A DNA stretch of 6,774 nucleotides from an uncultured Megasphaera sp. GTDB lineage: Bacteria; Bacillota; Negativicutes; Veillonellales; Megasphaeraceae. Below are positions 1-6,472 of the stretch, piece by piece. The position numbers and the translations under genes are program-made. Every line of letters begins with the position of its first letter. The stretch's first letter is position 1. The stretch lies in assembly GCF_958350005.1 (NCBI RefSeq), contig NZ_CATWFF010000116.1, positions 1 to 6,774 of the forward strand. Reading direction: 5' to 3'. The notes below the pieces were generated by a model, which saw nothing but the letters and a program-made list of their open reading frames with translations, did no database searches and was not told where the DNA came from.

Positions 1-18
1 AATGGAAACTATTCCATT
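1..18. repeat. 7-bp perfect inverted repeat at left edge
   Basis: AATGGAA (1-7) and TTCCATT (12-18) are exact reverse complements separated by four bases (8-11). The repeat sits at the window edge, so it may extend further left or belong to the end of an upstream gene. The following bases (ATTATACTG) are not a clear T-tract, so it is not a convincing intrinsic terminator. It could be an operator half or a small hairpin. The function is unknown. Confidence 0.5.
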
Positions 19-24
19 ATACTG

Positions 25-61
25 CAATCTCCTGAAAATTGATAGTATTTGCAGGAGATTG
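25..61. repeat. 10-bp perfect inverted repeat upstream of the opp promoter
   Basis: CAATCTCCTG (25-34) and CAGGAGATTG (52-61) are exact reverse complements separated by 17 bases. The arm centres are 27 bp apart, and the right arm ends three bases before the -35 element at 65-70. That position suits a regulator-binding site. It could instead form a hairpin in a transcript entering from upstream, but the bases after the right arm (TTCTTGATG) are only weakly T-rich, so a terminator role is doubtful. The left arm overlaps the CodY-like box at 26-40. Confidence 0.65.
26..40. promoter_or_regulatory. Candidate CodY-binding box
   Basis: The 15-mer AATCTCCTGAAAATT matches the established Firmicute CodY consensus AATTTTCWGAAAATT at 13 of 15 positions, with mismatches only at positions 4 and 6. 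CodY is a global regulator that senses branched-chain amino acids and GTP, and it commonly controls opp/dpp peptide transporter operons. A weaker 11-of-15 match (TATTTGCAGGAGATT, 46-60) lies 20 bp downstream centre to centre. The sites lie upstream of the recognised -35 element. They would therefore act from an upstream position on that promoter, or block a second promoter further left. Whether this organism has CodY cannot be told from the window. Confidence 0.45.
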
Positions 62-64
62 TTC

Positions 65-93
65 TTGATGAAAGGTTCCGGGACTTATATAAT
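65..93 (+). promoter_or_regulatory. Vegetative-type promoter for the opp operon
   Basis: The -35 element TTGATG (65-70, four of six consensus bases) and the -10 element TATAAT (88-93, six of six) are separated by exactly 17 bp, the optimal spacing for the housekeeping sigma factor. Transcription would start near position 100 and leave an untranslated leader of only about 25 nt before the oppB start. That is too short for a riboswitch or attenuator downstream of this start site. No other promoter of similar quality was noticed at the gene junctions downstream. Confidence 0.75.
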
Positions 94-125
94 ATAAGAT
101 ATTATTTGAAGAAGAAGGAATCCCT

Positions 126-1058
126 ATGATTTTATACCTTGCCCGGCGTCTCCTTGGCGCCGCTGCCGTGTTGTGGATCGTCATTACCCTTACCTTCGGC
201 CTTATGCATGCCATTCCCGGCGGGCCTTTTACGCAGGAAAAGAAGCTGCCTCCTGCCGTCATGGCCACGGTGGAAGAGCGGTATCATCTGAATGATCCCC
301 TGTGGACGCAGTATGTCGATTATGTCCGTCATGCTGCCGTCCTGGACCTGGGGCCGTCGTACAAGTACCCCGGCAAGACGGTCAATGATATTATTGCCGA
401 AACCTTTCCCGTATCGGCTGAGCTGGGCCTTATCAGCCTGTGCCTGGCCGTAGGCTGCGGCGTACTGTTCGGCCTGGCTGCGGCGTGGTATAAAAATGGC
501 GCCGTTGATTATGCCCTCATGATTGTGGCTACGTTGGGCGTATCTGTGCCGGGATTTATTGCCGCTGCCGTGCTGATCCAGCTGTTTGCCTTTACGTGGC
601 CCGTCCTGCCGGCGGCTATGTGGAAAGGGCCGGCTTATGTAGTTCTGCCGGCGCTGGCTCTGGCGCTGCAGCCCATGGCCTTCGTCATGCGCCTGACCCG
701 GTCCAGCGTCCTCGATGCGCTGGGGCAGGATTATATCCGCACTGCCCGGTCCCGCGGCGTCAGTACAGGGCGGATTTTGTTTCACCATGCCCTGCGCAAT
801 GCCCTCCTGCCTGTAGTCAGCTATTTGGGGCCCATGGCAGCGGCCTTGCTGACAGGCAGTTTTATTATTGAATCTATTTTTGCCATTCCCGGTCTGGGCC
901 GCCATTTTGTGACCAGTATTTATAACCGCGACTACACGGTTATTCTGGGGATTACTATTTTTTACAGCTTTCTCATTATGCTGATGAATTTGCTCGTCGA
1001 TCTGATATATCCGCTCCTGGATCCGCGGATTACGCTGCGCGGCGGCAAGGGGGACTGA
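126..1058 (+). CDS. oppB: Oligopeptide ABC transporter permease OppB
   Basis: This is the first of two inner-membrane permease subunits of an Opp/Dpp-type peptide importer. Together with OppC it forms the translocation pore. The 310-aa product has the family length and layout: an N-terminal membrane anchor (about residues 9-29), an extracytoplasmic loop with conserved HLNDPLWTQY, then five further hydrophobic segments (about 99-121, 128-155, 170-188, 230-250, 272-297). The cytoplasmic EAA coupling loop that contacts the ATPases is at about 202-229 (DYIRTARSRG, then a conserved LLP). The C-terminus carries the typical YPLLDPRI. The ATG has a Shine-Dalgarno AAGGA (115-119) six bases upstream. 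It heads the operon about 25 nt after the predicted transcription start, and its stop is 2 nt before oppC. OppB rather than DppB is inferred from the OppA-like binding protein in the operon. Confidence 0.95.
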   Translation: MILYLARRLLGAAAVLWIVITLTFGLMHAIPGGPFTQEKKLPPAVMATVEERYHLNDPLWTQYVDYVRHAAVLDLGPSYKYPGKTVNDIIAETFPVSAELGLISLCLAVGCGVLFGLAAAWYKNGAVDYALMIVATLGVSVPGFIAAAVLIQLFAFTWPVLPAAMWKGPAYVVLPALALALQPMAFVMRLTRSSVLDALGQDYIRTARSRGVSTGRILFHHALRNALLPVVSYLGPMAAALLTGSFIIESIFAIPGLGRHFVTSIYNRDYTVILGITIFYSFLIMLMNLLVDLIYPLLDPRITLRGGKGD

Positions 1059-1060
1059 CC

Positions 1061-1975
1061 ATGGATAGTCGTGATTTTGAACAGATTACAGCGGCAGAGC
1101 GGGAAGAACCGTATATTCCGCCGCAGACCCTGCGGGAACGGGGCTGGCAGCGGATGAAGCAGAACCGCCTGGCTCTGGGGGGCATGGCCATCGTTGCCGT
1201 CATGACCGTGCTGGCCGTCGCCGGCCCCTGGCTTTGCCCGTATACGTATGACTATCAGGATTTTGCCAATGCCAATGCCTGGCCGTCGCCGGCGCACTGG
1301 TTCGGTACCGATTCCCTGGGCCGGGATCTGCTGGTGCGCGTGCTCTACGGCGCCCGCATTTCCCTGTCCATTGGCCTGGTGGCCAGCGTGATCAACGTCG
1401 TCATCGGCGTGCTCTACGGCGGCATTGCCGGCCTGGTCGGCGGCCGGACAGACCGGATTATGATGCATATTGTCGACGTCCTGTACTCTATTCCCATGTT
1501 GCTGTATGTCATTCTGCTCATGGTCGTCTTCAAGCCGGGACTGCTCAACATTTACCTGGCTCTGGGCATTGCTTACTGGCTGGCCATGGCCCGCATCGTC
1601 CGCGGCCAGATACTGAGCCTGAAACAGCAGGACTATGTGCTGGCTGCCCGTTCGTGCGGAGCTTCGACGTGGCAGATTCTGCGGCGCCACATGATTCCCA
1701 ACTGTGTAGGCCCTATTATCGTCACGCTGACCCTGTCCATTCCCGACGCGATTTTTACGGAAGCCTTTCTCAGTTTTATCGGCCTGGGCGTAGCCGCTCC
1801 CATGGCCAGCTGGGGTGTTCTGGCGTCAGAAGGGATTGCCAGTATGCGGTCCTTTCCCTTTCAGCTGGTCTTCCCGGCTATTGCCCTGAGCGTGACCATG
1901 CTGGGTTTTATGTTTCTCGGTGACGGCCTGCGCGACGCCCTGGACCCGCAGCATCAGAAAGGGGGAGAAGGATAA
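1061..1975 (+). CDS. oppC: Oligopeptide ABC transporter permease OppC
   Basis: This is the second permease subunit and partner of OppB in the inner membrane. The 304-aa product has a hydrophilic cytoplasmic N-terminus with the RMKQNRLALGG segment typical of the OppC N-terminal domain. A first membrane helix follows at about 36-57, then the hallmark FGTDSLGRDLLVR (81-93). Five more hydrophobic segments lie at about 101-127, 137-157, 162-178, 216-235 and 269-288. The EAA coupling loop is at about 191-213 (DYVLAARSCGAS, then RRHMIPN). The C-terminus has the conserved LGDGLRDALDP. A purine-rich AAGGGGG Shine-Dalgarno sits inside the end of oppB. The stop overlaps the oppD start by one base (TAATG), which suggests coupled translation. 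No truncation or missing motif is seen. Confidence 0.95.
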   Translation: MDSRDFEQITAAEREEPYIPPQTLRERGWQRMKQNRLALGGMAIVAVMTVLAVAGPWLCPYTYDYQDFANANAWPSPAHWFGTDSLGRDLLVRVLYGARISLSIGLVASVINVVIGVLYGGIAGLVGGRTDRIMMHIVDVLYSIPMLLYVILLMVVFKPGLLNIYLALGIAYWLAMARIVRGQILSLKQQDYVLAARSCGASTWQILRRHMIPNCVGPIIVTLTLSIPDAIFTEAFLSFIGLGVAAPMASWGVLASEGIASMRSFPFQLVFPAIALSVTMLGFMFLGDGLRDALDPQHQKGGEG

Positions 1976-2976
1976 TGGCTTTACTGGATATTCGCCACCT
2001 TCATGTATCCTTTCGGACGTACCGCGGCATTCTGGAAGCGCTCCACGACGTATCTTTGACCGTGGAAGCCGGGGAAACGGTGGGCATTGTCGGCGAGTCG
2101 GGATGCGGCAAGTCCGTAACGGCTCAGTCGGTTATGAAGCTGCTGCCCCGCGGCGCCGCTGTATACGATCAGGGAGAGGTGTACTGGCGTGGCCAGAACA
2201 TCCTGCCCTGGTCGGAACGGGATATGAACCGCCTGCGGGGCCGGGACATGGCCATGGTATTTCAGGACCCCATGACAGCCCTGAACCCAGTTCTTACCAT
2301 TGGCGACCAGCTTGAAGAAGGGCTGCGCCTGCACCGGAATCTGCAGAAAGAAGAGGTGCAGCGAGAAGCCCTGGACTTGCTGCAGGCTGTTGGCATTACA
2401 TCGCCGGAAAAGCGGCTGCGCCAGTATCCTCATGAACTGTCTGGCGGCATGCGGCAGCGCTGTCTCATTGCCATGGCTCTGTCCTGCTCGCCGCGCCTGC
2501 TGTTTGCCGATGAACCGACGACGGCTCTGGACGTGACGACAGAAGCACAGGTACTGGCACTGATTCAGTCGCTGCAGCAGAAGATGGGTATGGCGGTTGT
2601 GCTCATTTCCCACAACCTGGGGATTGTGGCGCAAATGTGCCGGCGCATATACGTCATGTATGCCGGCTGTGTCGTAGAAACAGGGACAGCAGAAGATATT
2701 TTTTATCGCCCTGCCCATCCGTATACGCAGGGGCTGCTGGCCTCTTTACCTGATCCGGACCATAAAGATAAACCAATGCAGGGCATTGCCGGACAGGCGC
2801 CGGATCTGTTTCATATGCCGTCAGGATGCCGGTTTTTCCGCCGCTGCCCGCAGGCCATGCGGATTTGCATGACTGCCATGCCGCTGCAGTACGAGACCGG
2901 GCCGGGACACACAGCGGCGTGCTGGCTCCTGTCGCCGGAAAGGAGGCGCTTCTGTGAAACAAAACATACTGATTGA
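1975..2976 (+). CDS. oppD: Oligopeptide ABC transporter ATPase OppD
   Basis: This is one of the two cytoplasmic ATPases that power peptide import. All nucleotide-binding motifs are present in the 333-aa product: Walker A GESGCGKS (40-47), Q-loop Q97, signature LSGGMRQR (155-162), Walker B LLFADEP (175-181), D-loop ALDV (184-187) and H-loop His213. The residue after His213 is Asn, where Asp is usual. After the ATPase core comes the oligopeptide-transporter C-terminal domain ([11 protein letters not shown], 245-255). It contains Cys285, Cys291, Cys298 and Cys316, in the spacing of the [4Fe-4S] site described for related DppD/OppD proteins. The start ATG shares its A with the oppC stop and has GGAGAAGGA just upstream. 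The last 23 bases overlap oppF. The pairing with OppF (two different ATPases) is typical of Opp and Dpp systems. Confidence 0.95.
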   Translation: MALLDIRHLHVSFRTYRGILEALHDVSLTVEAGETVGIVGESGCGKSVTAQSVMKLLPRGAAVYDQGEVYWRGQNILPWSERDMNRLRGRDMAMVFQDPMTALNPVLTIGDQLEEGLRLHRNLQKEEVQREALDLLQAVGITSPEKRLRQYPHELSGGMRQRCLIAMALSCSPRLLFADEPTTALDVTTEAQVLALIQSLQQKMGMAVVLISHNLGIVAQMCRRIYVMYAGCVVETGTAEDIFYRPAHPYTQGLLASLPDPDHKDKPMQGIAGQAPDLFHMPSGCRFFRRCPQAMRICMTAMPLQYETGPGHTAACWLLSPERRRFCETKHTD

Positions 2977-3931
2977 AGCGCAGCAGCTGGAGAAGAACTT
3001 TGTCGTTCGCGAAGACTGGCTGGGCCGGCCGGAGACGGTGCTGCGCGCTGTGTGTGCCGTATCTCTGGCCATACACAGCGGCGAGACCGTCGGCCTCGTC
3101 GGCGAGTCGGGGTGCGGCAAATCGACTTTTGCCCGTACGTTACTGGGGCTGTACGGCAAAAGCGGCGGCCAGATTCTCTATAAAGGCCGGTCTGTAGACG
3201 ATAAGGCCGTCATGGCCGCGTATCGCCGCCATGTGCAGATGATTTTCCAGGACCCTTATTCGTCACTGGACCCGCGCATGACCGTAGAAGATATTATCAG
3301 CGAGCCCCTGATAAGCTATGGAATCTGTACCGATAGGGCTCAGCGGCTTCGCCGCGTCCGGGACCTGCTGGAAGAAGTGGATATGCGGGCCGAAGCAGCC
3401 CAGCGCTATCCCCATGAGTTCAGCGGCGGCCAGCGGCAGCGCGTCGGCATTGCCCGGGCCCTGGCTCTGGCACCGGAGTGTATCTTCTGCGATGAACCTA
3501 TTTCGGCTCTCGACGTGTCCGTACAGGTGCAGATCGTCAATATGCTGAAGCGACTCCAGCAGGAACGGGGTCTGTCCTATTTGTTTATTGCCCACGATCT
3601 GGCTATGGTCCATCATGTGAGCCACCGGATTGGCGTCATGTATCTGGGACACCTTGTCGAACTGGGGCCGGGAGAAGACGTCTTTCACCGGCCTCTGCAT
3701 CCGTACACCAGGCTTCTGCGCGATTCCATGGCCCGTCCTGACCCGCACAGTGTCCGCGTTGTGCCGGCTCAGGGAGAAACGCCCAGTCCCCTCGATGCCC
3801 CGTCAGGATGTGTGTTTCGGACGCGGTGTCCCCTGGCAGATGGACGGTGTGCCGCAGAAATGCCGGCACTGCAGTGCGTTTCTCCGGGAAGATATGTAGC
3901 ATGCCATTATGGTGTAAGGGAGGATGGCTGA
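2954..3931 (+). CDS. oppF: Oligopeptide ABC transporter ATPase OppF
   Basis: This is the second ATPase subunit, paired with OppD. The 325-aa product carries Walker A GESGCGKS (50-57), Q-loop Q99, signature FSGGQRQR (156-163), Walker B with Asp180-Glu181, D-loop ALDV (185-188) and H-loop His214. The C-terminal domain has RPLHPYTRLL and four cysteines (286, 292, 299, 317) with exactly the same spacing as in OppD, plus an extra Cys308. The start is GTG at 2954, chosen because a very strong AAAGGAGG lies seven bases upstream and because residues [12 protein letters not shown] match the usual OppF beginning. The gene begins inside oppD (23-bp overlap), and its stop overlaps the oppA start (TGATG). 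Both strongly suggest translational coupling. All catalytic motifs are intact. Confidence 0.94.
   Translation: MKQNILIEAQQLEKNFVVREDWLGRPETVLRAVCAVSLAIHSGETVGLVGESGCGKSTFARTLLGLYGKSGGQILYKGRSVDDKAVMAAYRRHVQMIFQDPYSSLDPRMTVEDIISEPLISYGICTDRAQRLRRVRDLLEEVDMRAEAAQRYPHEFSGGQRQRVGIARALALAPECIFCDEPISALDVSVQVQIVNMLKRLQQERGLSYLFIAHDLAMVHHVSHRIGVMYLGHLVELGPGEDVFHRPLHPYTRLLRDSMARPDPHSVRVVPAQGETPSPLDAPSGCVFRTRCPLADGRCAAEMPALQCVSPGRYVACHYGVREDG
3918..3923 (+). promoter_or_regulatory. Strong ribosome-binding site deciding the oppA start
   Basis: GGGAGG lies seven bases before the ATG at 3931, inside the last codons of oppF. It supports the 3931 start over the longer in-frame reading from 3808, which would place 41 extra residues ahead of the lipoprotein signal. 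A strong site here may also help raise binding-protein output relative to the permeases. Confidence 0.7.
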
Positions 3932-5514
3932 TGAAACGAATACGGCAGATACTCTGTCTGATTGTCGGAATGATTCTGCTTGGCGGCTGCGGCATGGAAC
4001 GGCCCGACACGGTCAGTTATGTCCTGGAAGCGGAACCGTCCCGCCTGGACCCGGCTATGACTACGTCTCTGGCCGAAAATAATACGGAACTGCAGCTCTT
4101 TGAAGGCCTGACCCGCCTGGATGAACACAATGTGCCCCAGCCGGCCCTGGCAAAGAGCTGGGATATTTCGCCAGACGGCAAAGTATATACTTTTTATCTG
4201 CGGGACAACCTGCAGTGGAGCGACGGCTCGCCCATTACGGCCGGTGATATTGAGTATTCGTGGAAGCGGGTCATGAACCCCGATACGGCCTCGGAAAATG
4301 CGTACATGATGTTCTGCATCGACAAGGGGGAAGACTATTTTCACGGCAAAGCCCAGGCGGAAGACGTTGGCGTCACAGCGCTGGATGACAAGACCCTGCA
4401 GGTGCGCCTCACGTATCCGACGGCGTATTTCCTGAACCTGACGGCTTTTCACTGTTATTACCCTGTGCCGCGGAAGCTCGTAGAAGCAAAACCGGATACG
4501 TGGGCAGCTGATGCAGAAGGCATGGTGTGCAGCGGCCCTTATAAAATTACGAAATGGATTCATTCCAGTGAAATTACGATGGTGAAAAACGAGGCCTACT
4601 GGGATGCCGATGCCGTCCGGCTGCCGTACATCCTGTTTCCTATCAGCGATTCCCAGGCGACGCGGCTGACGCTGGTGGAAAGCAATCAGGCCAATATGAC
4701 TGTAGAGCCGCCGCCAGCCGACCAGGACCGTCTGGAAAAGCTGGGACTATATCATATTGCGCCGTATCTGGGCATCTATTATTACGTGTTTAATGTGCAG
4801 AAGCCGCCTTTTGACGACGTCCGCGTCCGCCGGGCCTTTGCCCTGGCTGTGCAGCGCCAGTCCCTGATTCAGCATATTGTGCGGGGCCAGAAGGAAGCGG
4901 CCTATGCCTGGGTGCCGCCGGGAATTACCGATGCCGCTACAGGTCGGGATTTCCGGGAAGAAGGGGGCAGCCTTATCGGCGAAGATGCAGCACTGGCCCG
5001 GCAGAACCTGGCCGCTGCCGGTTATGACGAAGAGCATCCTCTGCCGGAAATTACGGTGCTGTTCAATACCAATGAAATGCACAAGGCCGTAGCCGAAGCG
5101 CTGCAGGCCATGTGGAAAGACAATCTGGGCGTTGACGTGCGGCTGGTCAATCAGGAATCGAAAGTTTTCATGGCCGCCCGGGCTCAGGGCGACTATCAGC
5201 TGGCCCGGGCATCGTGGATTGCCGATTACGTAGATCCCATGTCGTTTATGGAAGTCTTTTCTGACGAAGCCAACGATGCGCAGTATCATAATCCGGAGTA
5301 CAACGGGCTCATTGAGGCTGCCAAGAAAACCAATGATGAGGCGCAGCGCATGGCCTATCTTCATGAAGCAGAACGATTGCTTTTTGACGACTGCGTCATT
5401 ATTCCCATCTATTACACGACCCAGCCTTACGTTGCCCAGCCGTATATTCAGGGCTATCACTGGTCGCCCCTGGGGCTGGTCGATTTTAAGCGGGCCTACA
5501 TAGCAAACCCGTAG
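3931..5514 (+). CDS. oppA: Oligopeptide-binding lipoprotein OppA (SBP family 5)
   Basis: This is the extracytoplasmic substrate-binding protein that delivers peptides to OppBCDF. The 527-aa product starts with a lipoprotein signal: basic MKRIRQ, a hydrophobic stretch, and lipobox LGGC with Cys20 as the lipid-anchored residue. The family-5 body follows, with FEGLTRLD (57-64), WSDGSPITAGD (96-106), NVQKPPFDDVRVR (288-300) and VPPGITDA (328-335). From memory of E. coli OppA, its peptide-binding residues His371, Arg404, Arg413 and Asp419 correspond to His384, Arg417, Arg426 and Asp432 here, each offset by 13. The start at 3931 is preferred over an in-frame ATG at 3808. It gives a proper signal peptide, has GGGAGG seven bases upstream, and overlaps the oppF stop by one base. 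Free peptides or murein tripeptide (MppA-like) are both possible ligands. Confidence 0.93.
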   Translation: MKRIRQILCLIVGMILLGGCGMERPDTVSYVLEAEPSRLDPAMTTSLAENNTELQLFEGLTRLDEHNVPQPALAKSWDISPDGKVYTFYLRDNLQWSDGSPITAGDIEYSWKRVMNPDTASENAYMMFCIDKGEDYFHGKAQAEDVGVTALDDKTLQVRLTYPTAYFLNLTAFHCYYPVPRKLVEAKPDTWAADAEGMVCSGPYKITKWIHSSEITMVKNEAYWDADAVRLPYILFPISDSQATRLTLVESNQANMTVEPPPADQDRLEKLGLYHIAPYLGIYYYVFNVQKPPFDDVRVRRAFALAVQRQSLIQHIVRGQKEAAYAWVPPGITDAATGRDFREEGGSLIGEDAALARQNLAAAGYDEEHPLPEITVLFNTNEMHKAVAEALQAMWKDNLGVDVRLVNQESKVFMAARAQGDYQLARASWIADYVDPMSFMEVFSDEANDAQYHNPEYNGLIEAAKKTNDEAQRMAYLHEAERLLFDDCVIIPIYYTTQPYVAQPYIQGYHWSPLGLVDFKRAYIANP

Positions 5515-5521
5515 GGAGGAG
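5514..5521 (+). promoter_or_regulatory. Ribosome-binding site of the ldcA-like gene overlapping the oppA stop
   Basis: GGGAGGAG starts at the last base of the oppA TAG stop codon, and the GGAGG core is nine bases before the ATG at 5529. A ribosome terminating on oppA would sit directly over this site, which favours re-initiation on the peptidase gene. There is no room for a terminator in the 14-nt gap, so the two genes are very likely cotranscribed. Confidence 0.7.
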
Positions 5522-5528
5522 AACTAAG

Positions 5529-6452
5529 ATGAACTATACACTGGCAAAAGCCTTACCGCCAGGCAGTACGATCGGCGTCGTTGCCCCGTCGTCGACTATT
5601 GGAGATTACAAGGTGGAACCCAATGTGGCCATTTTGGAATCTATGGGCTACAAGGTCAAACTGGGCAAATCGGCCCAGGCTTCATGGGGCTACCTGGCCG
5701 GCGACGATGCTCTGCGGGCTGCTGATTTGCAGGCTGCCTTTCTGGATGATGAAATCGACGGCATAGTCTGCCTCCGCGGCGGCTACGGAGCGACGCGGAT
5801 TCTGCCTTTTCTGAATTATGAAGCCATTGCGGCCCATCCCAAAGTGTTCGTAGGATTCAGCGACATTACAGCGCTGCACACCATGTTTCTCCAGCGCTGC
5901 CACATGGCGACGATTCACGGCCCCATGGTCATGTCCCTGCAGAAAGCATCGGACTATACGAAAGAATACCTGGCCCGTGGTCTGGCCGATCCCTTTGCTG
6001 CCGGCCCGGTCCTGCTGCCTCCTGAGGGCCGTCTGGAAACGATCGTTCCCGGCGATGTAACGGGAACGCTGTGCGGCGGTAATCTGATGCTTCTGGCCGT
6101 GACCGAAGGGACCCCGTACAGCCTGGATATAGAGAATATGATACTGCTCATTGAAGAAACGAGCGAGCCTGTGTATTCTCTGGACCGCCTGCTGTGCCAG
6201 CTGGAACAGTCCGGACTGATTGGCCGGGCCAAAGGGATTATATTCGGTGAATTTACGCGGTGTGAACCGGTACAGCCTGCGCCCTATGAGTTTACGGTGC
6301 AGGATATTATCTATCAGTATGCCCGTAAGTGGGGAAAACCGGCTATTTGCGGTTTCCCTGCAGGCCATGGAGCAGATAACCTGTGGCTGCCTTTGGGCCG
6401 GTCGGTCCGGCTGCACTGCACCGATACGGCAGCAGACGTGGAAATTTTATGA
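5529..6452 (+). CDS. ldcA: S66-family L,D-carboxypeptidase (LdcA-like)
   Basis: This is a serine peptidase of family S66. Characterised members (LdcA) remove the terminal D-Ala from murein tetrapeptides, cutting after meso-diaminopimelate during cell-wall recycling in the cytoplasm. The 307-aa product has the LdcA length (about 300 aa) and no signal peptide. It shows the N-terminal IGVVAPSS, the LRGGYGATRIL segment (82-92), and the nucleophile motif GFSDIT with Ser111. The GGNL motif is at 183-186, the catalytic acid lies in IEETSEP (Glu209 or Glu210), and the catalytic His is in AGHG (His280). This order and rough spacing fit the Ser-Glu-His triad of Pseudomonas LdcA. The relative MccF, an immunity peptidase against microcin C, is less likely but shares the fold. 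The gene lies 14 nt after oppA, so its substrate probably enters through the transporter. Confidence 0.9.
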   Translation: MNYTLAKALPPGSTIGVVAPSSTIGDYKVEPNVAILESMGYKVKLGKSAQASWGYLAGDDALRAADLQAAFLDDEIDGIVCLRGGYGATRILPFLNYEAIAAHPKVFVGFSDITALHTMFLQRCHMATIHGPMVMSLQKASDYTKEYLARGLADPFAAGPVLLPPEGRLETIVPGDVTGTLCGGNLMLLAVTEGTPYSLDIENMILLIEETSEPVYSLDRLLCQLEQSGLIGRAKGIIFGEFTRCEPVQPAPYEFTVQDIIYQYARKWGKPAICGFPAGHGADNLWLPLGRSVRLHCTDTAADVEIL

Positions 6453-6472
6453 GAAAGCAAGGCGAGCAGCAT

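Noticed and set aside
25..70. Rho-independent terminator of an upstream gene
   Set aside because: The stem is perfect but the loop is 17 bases and no proper T-run follows. The region then merges into the -35 element, so a regulatory repeat is the better reading.
94..125. Riboswitch or T-box leader for the operon
   Set aside because: With transcription starting near 100 the leader is only about 25 nt, too short for any known structured leader. No T-box sequence is visible.
132..905. Long minus-strand reading frame (257 codons) opposite oppB
   Set aside because: It is antisense to a clear permease gene, gives a low-complexity Gln/His/Gly-rich product with no recognisable domain, and is the usual shadow of GC-rich coding.
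962..1690. Minus-strand reading frame (242 codons) across oppB and oppC
   Set aside because: It covers two well-supported genes, its translation is rich in His, Gln and Asp without family motifs, and no ribosome site was found.
1981..2718. Minus-strand reading frame (245 codons) opposite oppD
   Set aside because: It is the complement of conserved ATPase motifs and the product resembles no known family.
2089..3123. Direct repeat: 26-bp segments at 2089-2114 and 3098-3123 that agree at 24 positions
   Set aside because: They encode the Walker A region of the paralogous ATPases OppD and OppF, so shared ancestry and codon preference explain the match. It is not a mobile-element or attachment-site repeat, although recombination between them could in principle make an OppD-OppF hybrid.
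3808..3930. Longer N-terminus for oppA starting at 3808
   Set aside because: It would overlap oppF by 124 bases and bury the lipoprotein signal 41 residues inside the protein. The 3931 start has its own strong ribosome site and a correct signal peptide.
5682..6416. Minus-strand reading frame (244 codons) opposite the ldcA-like gene
   Set aside because: It is the antisense shadow of an S66 gene with an intact catalytic triad; there is no independent support.
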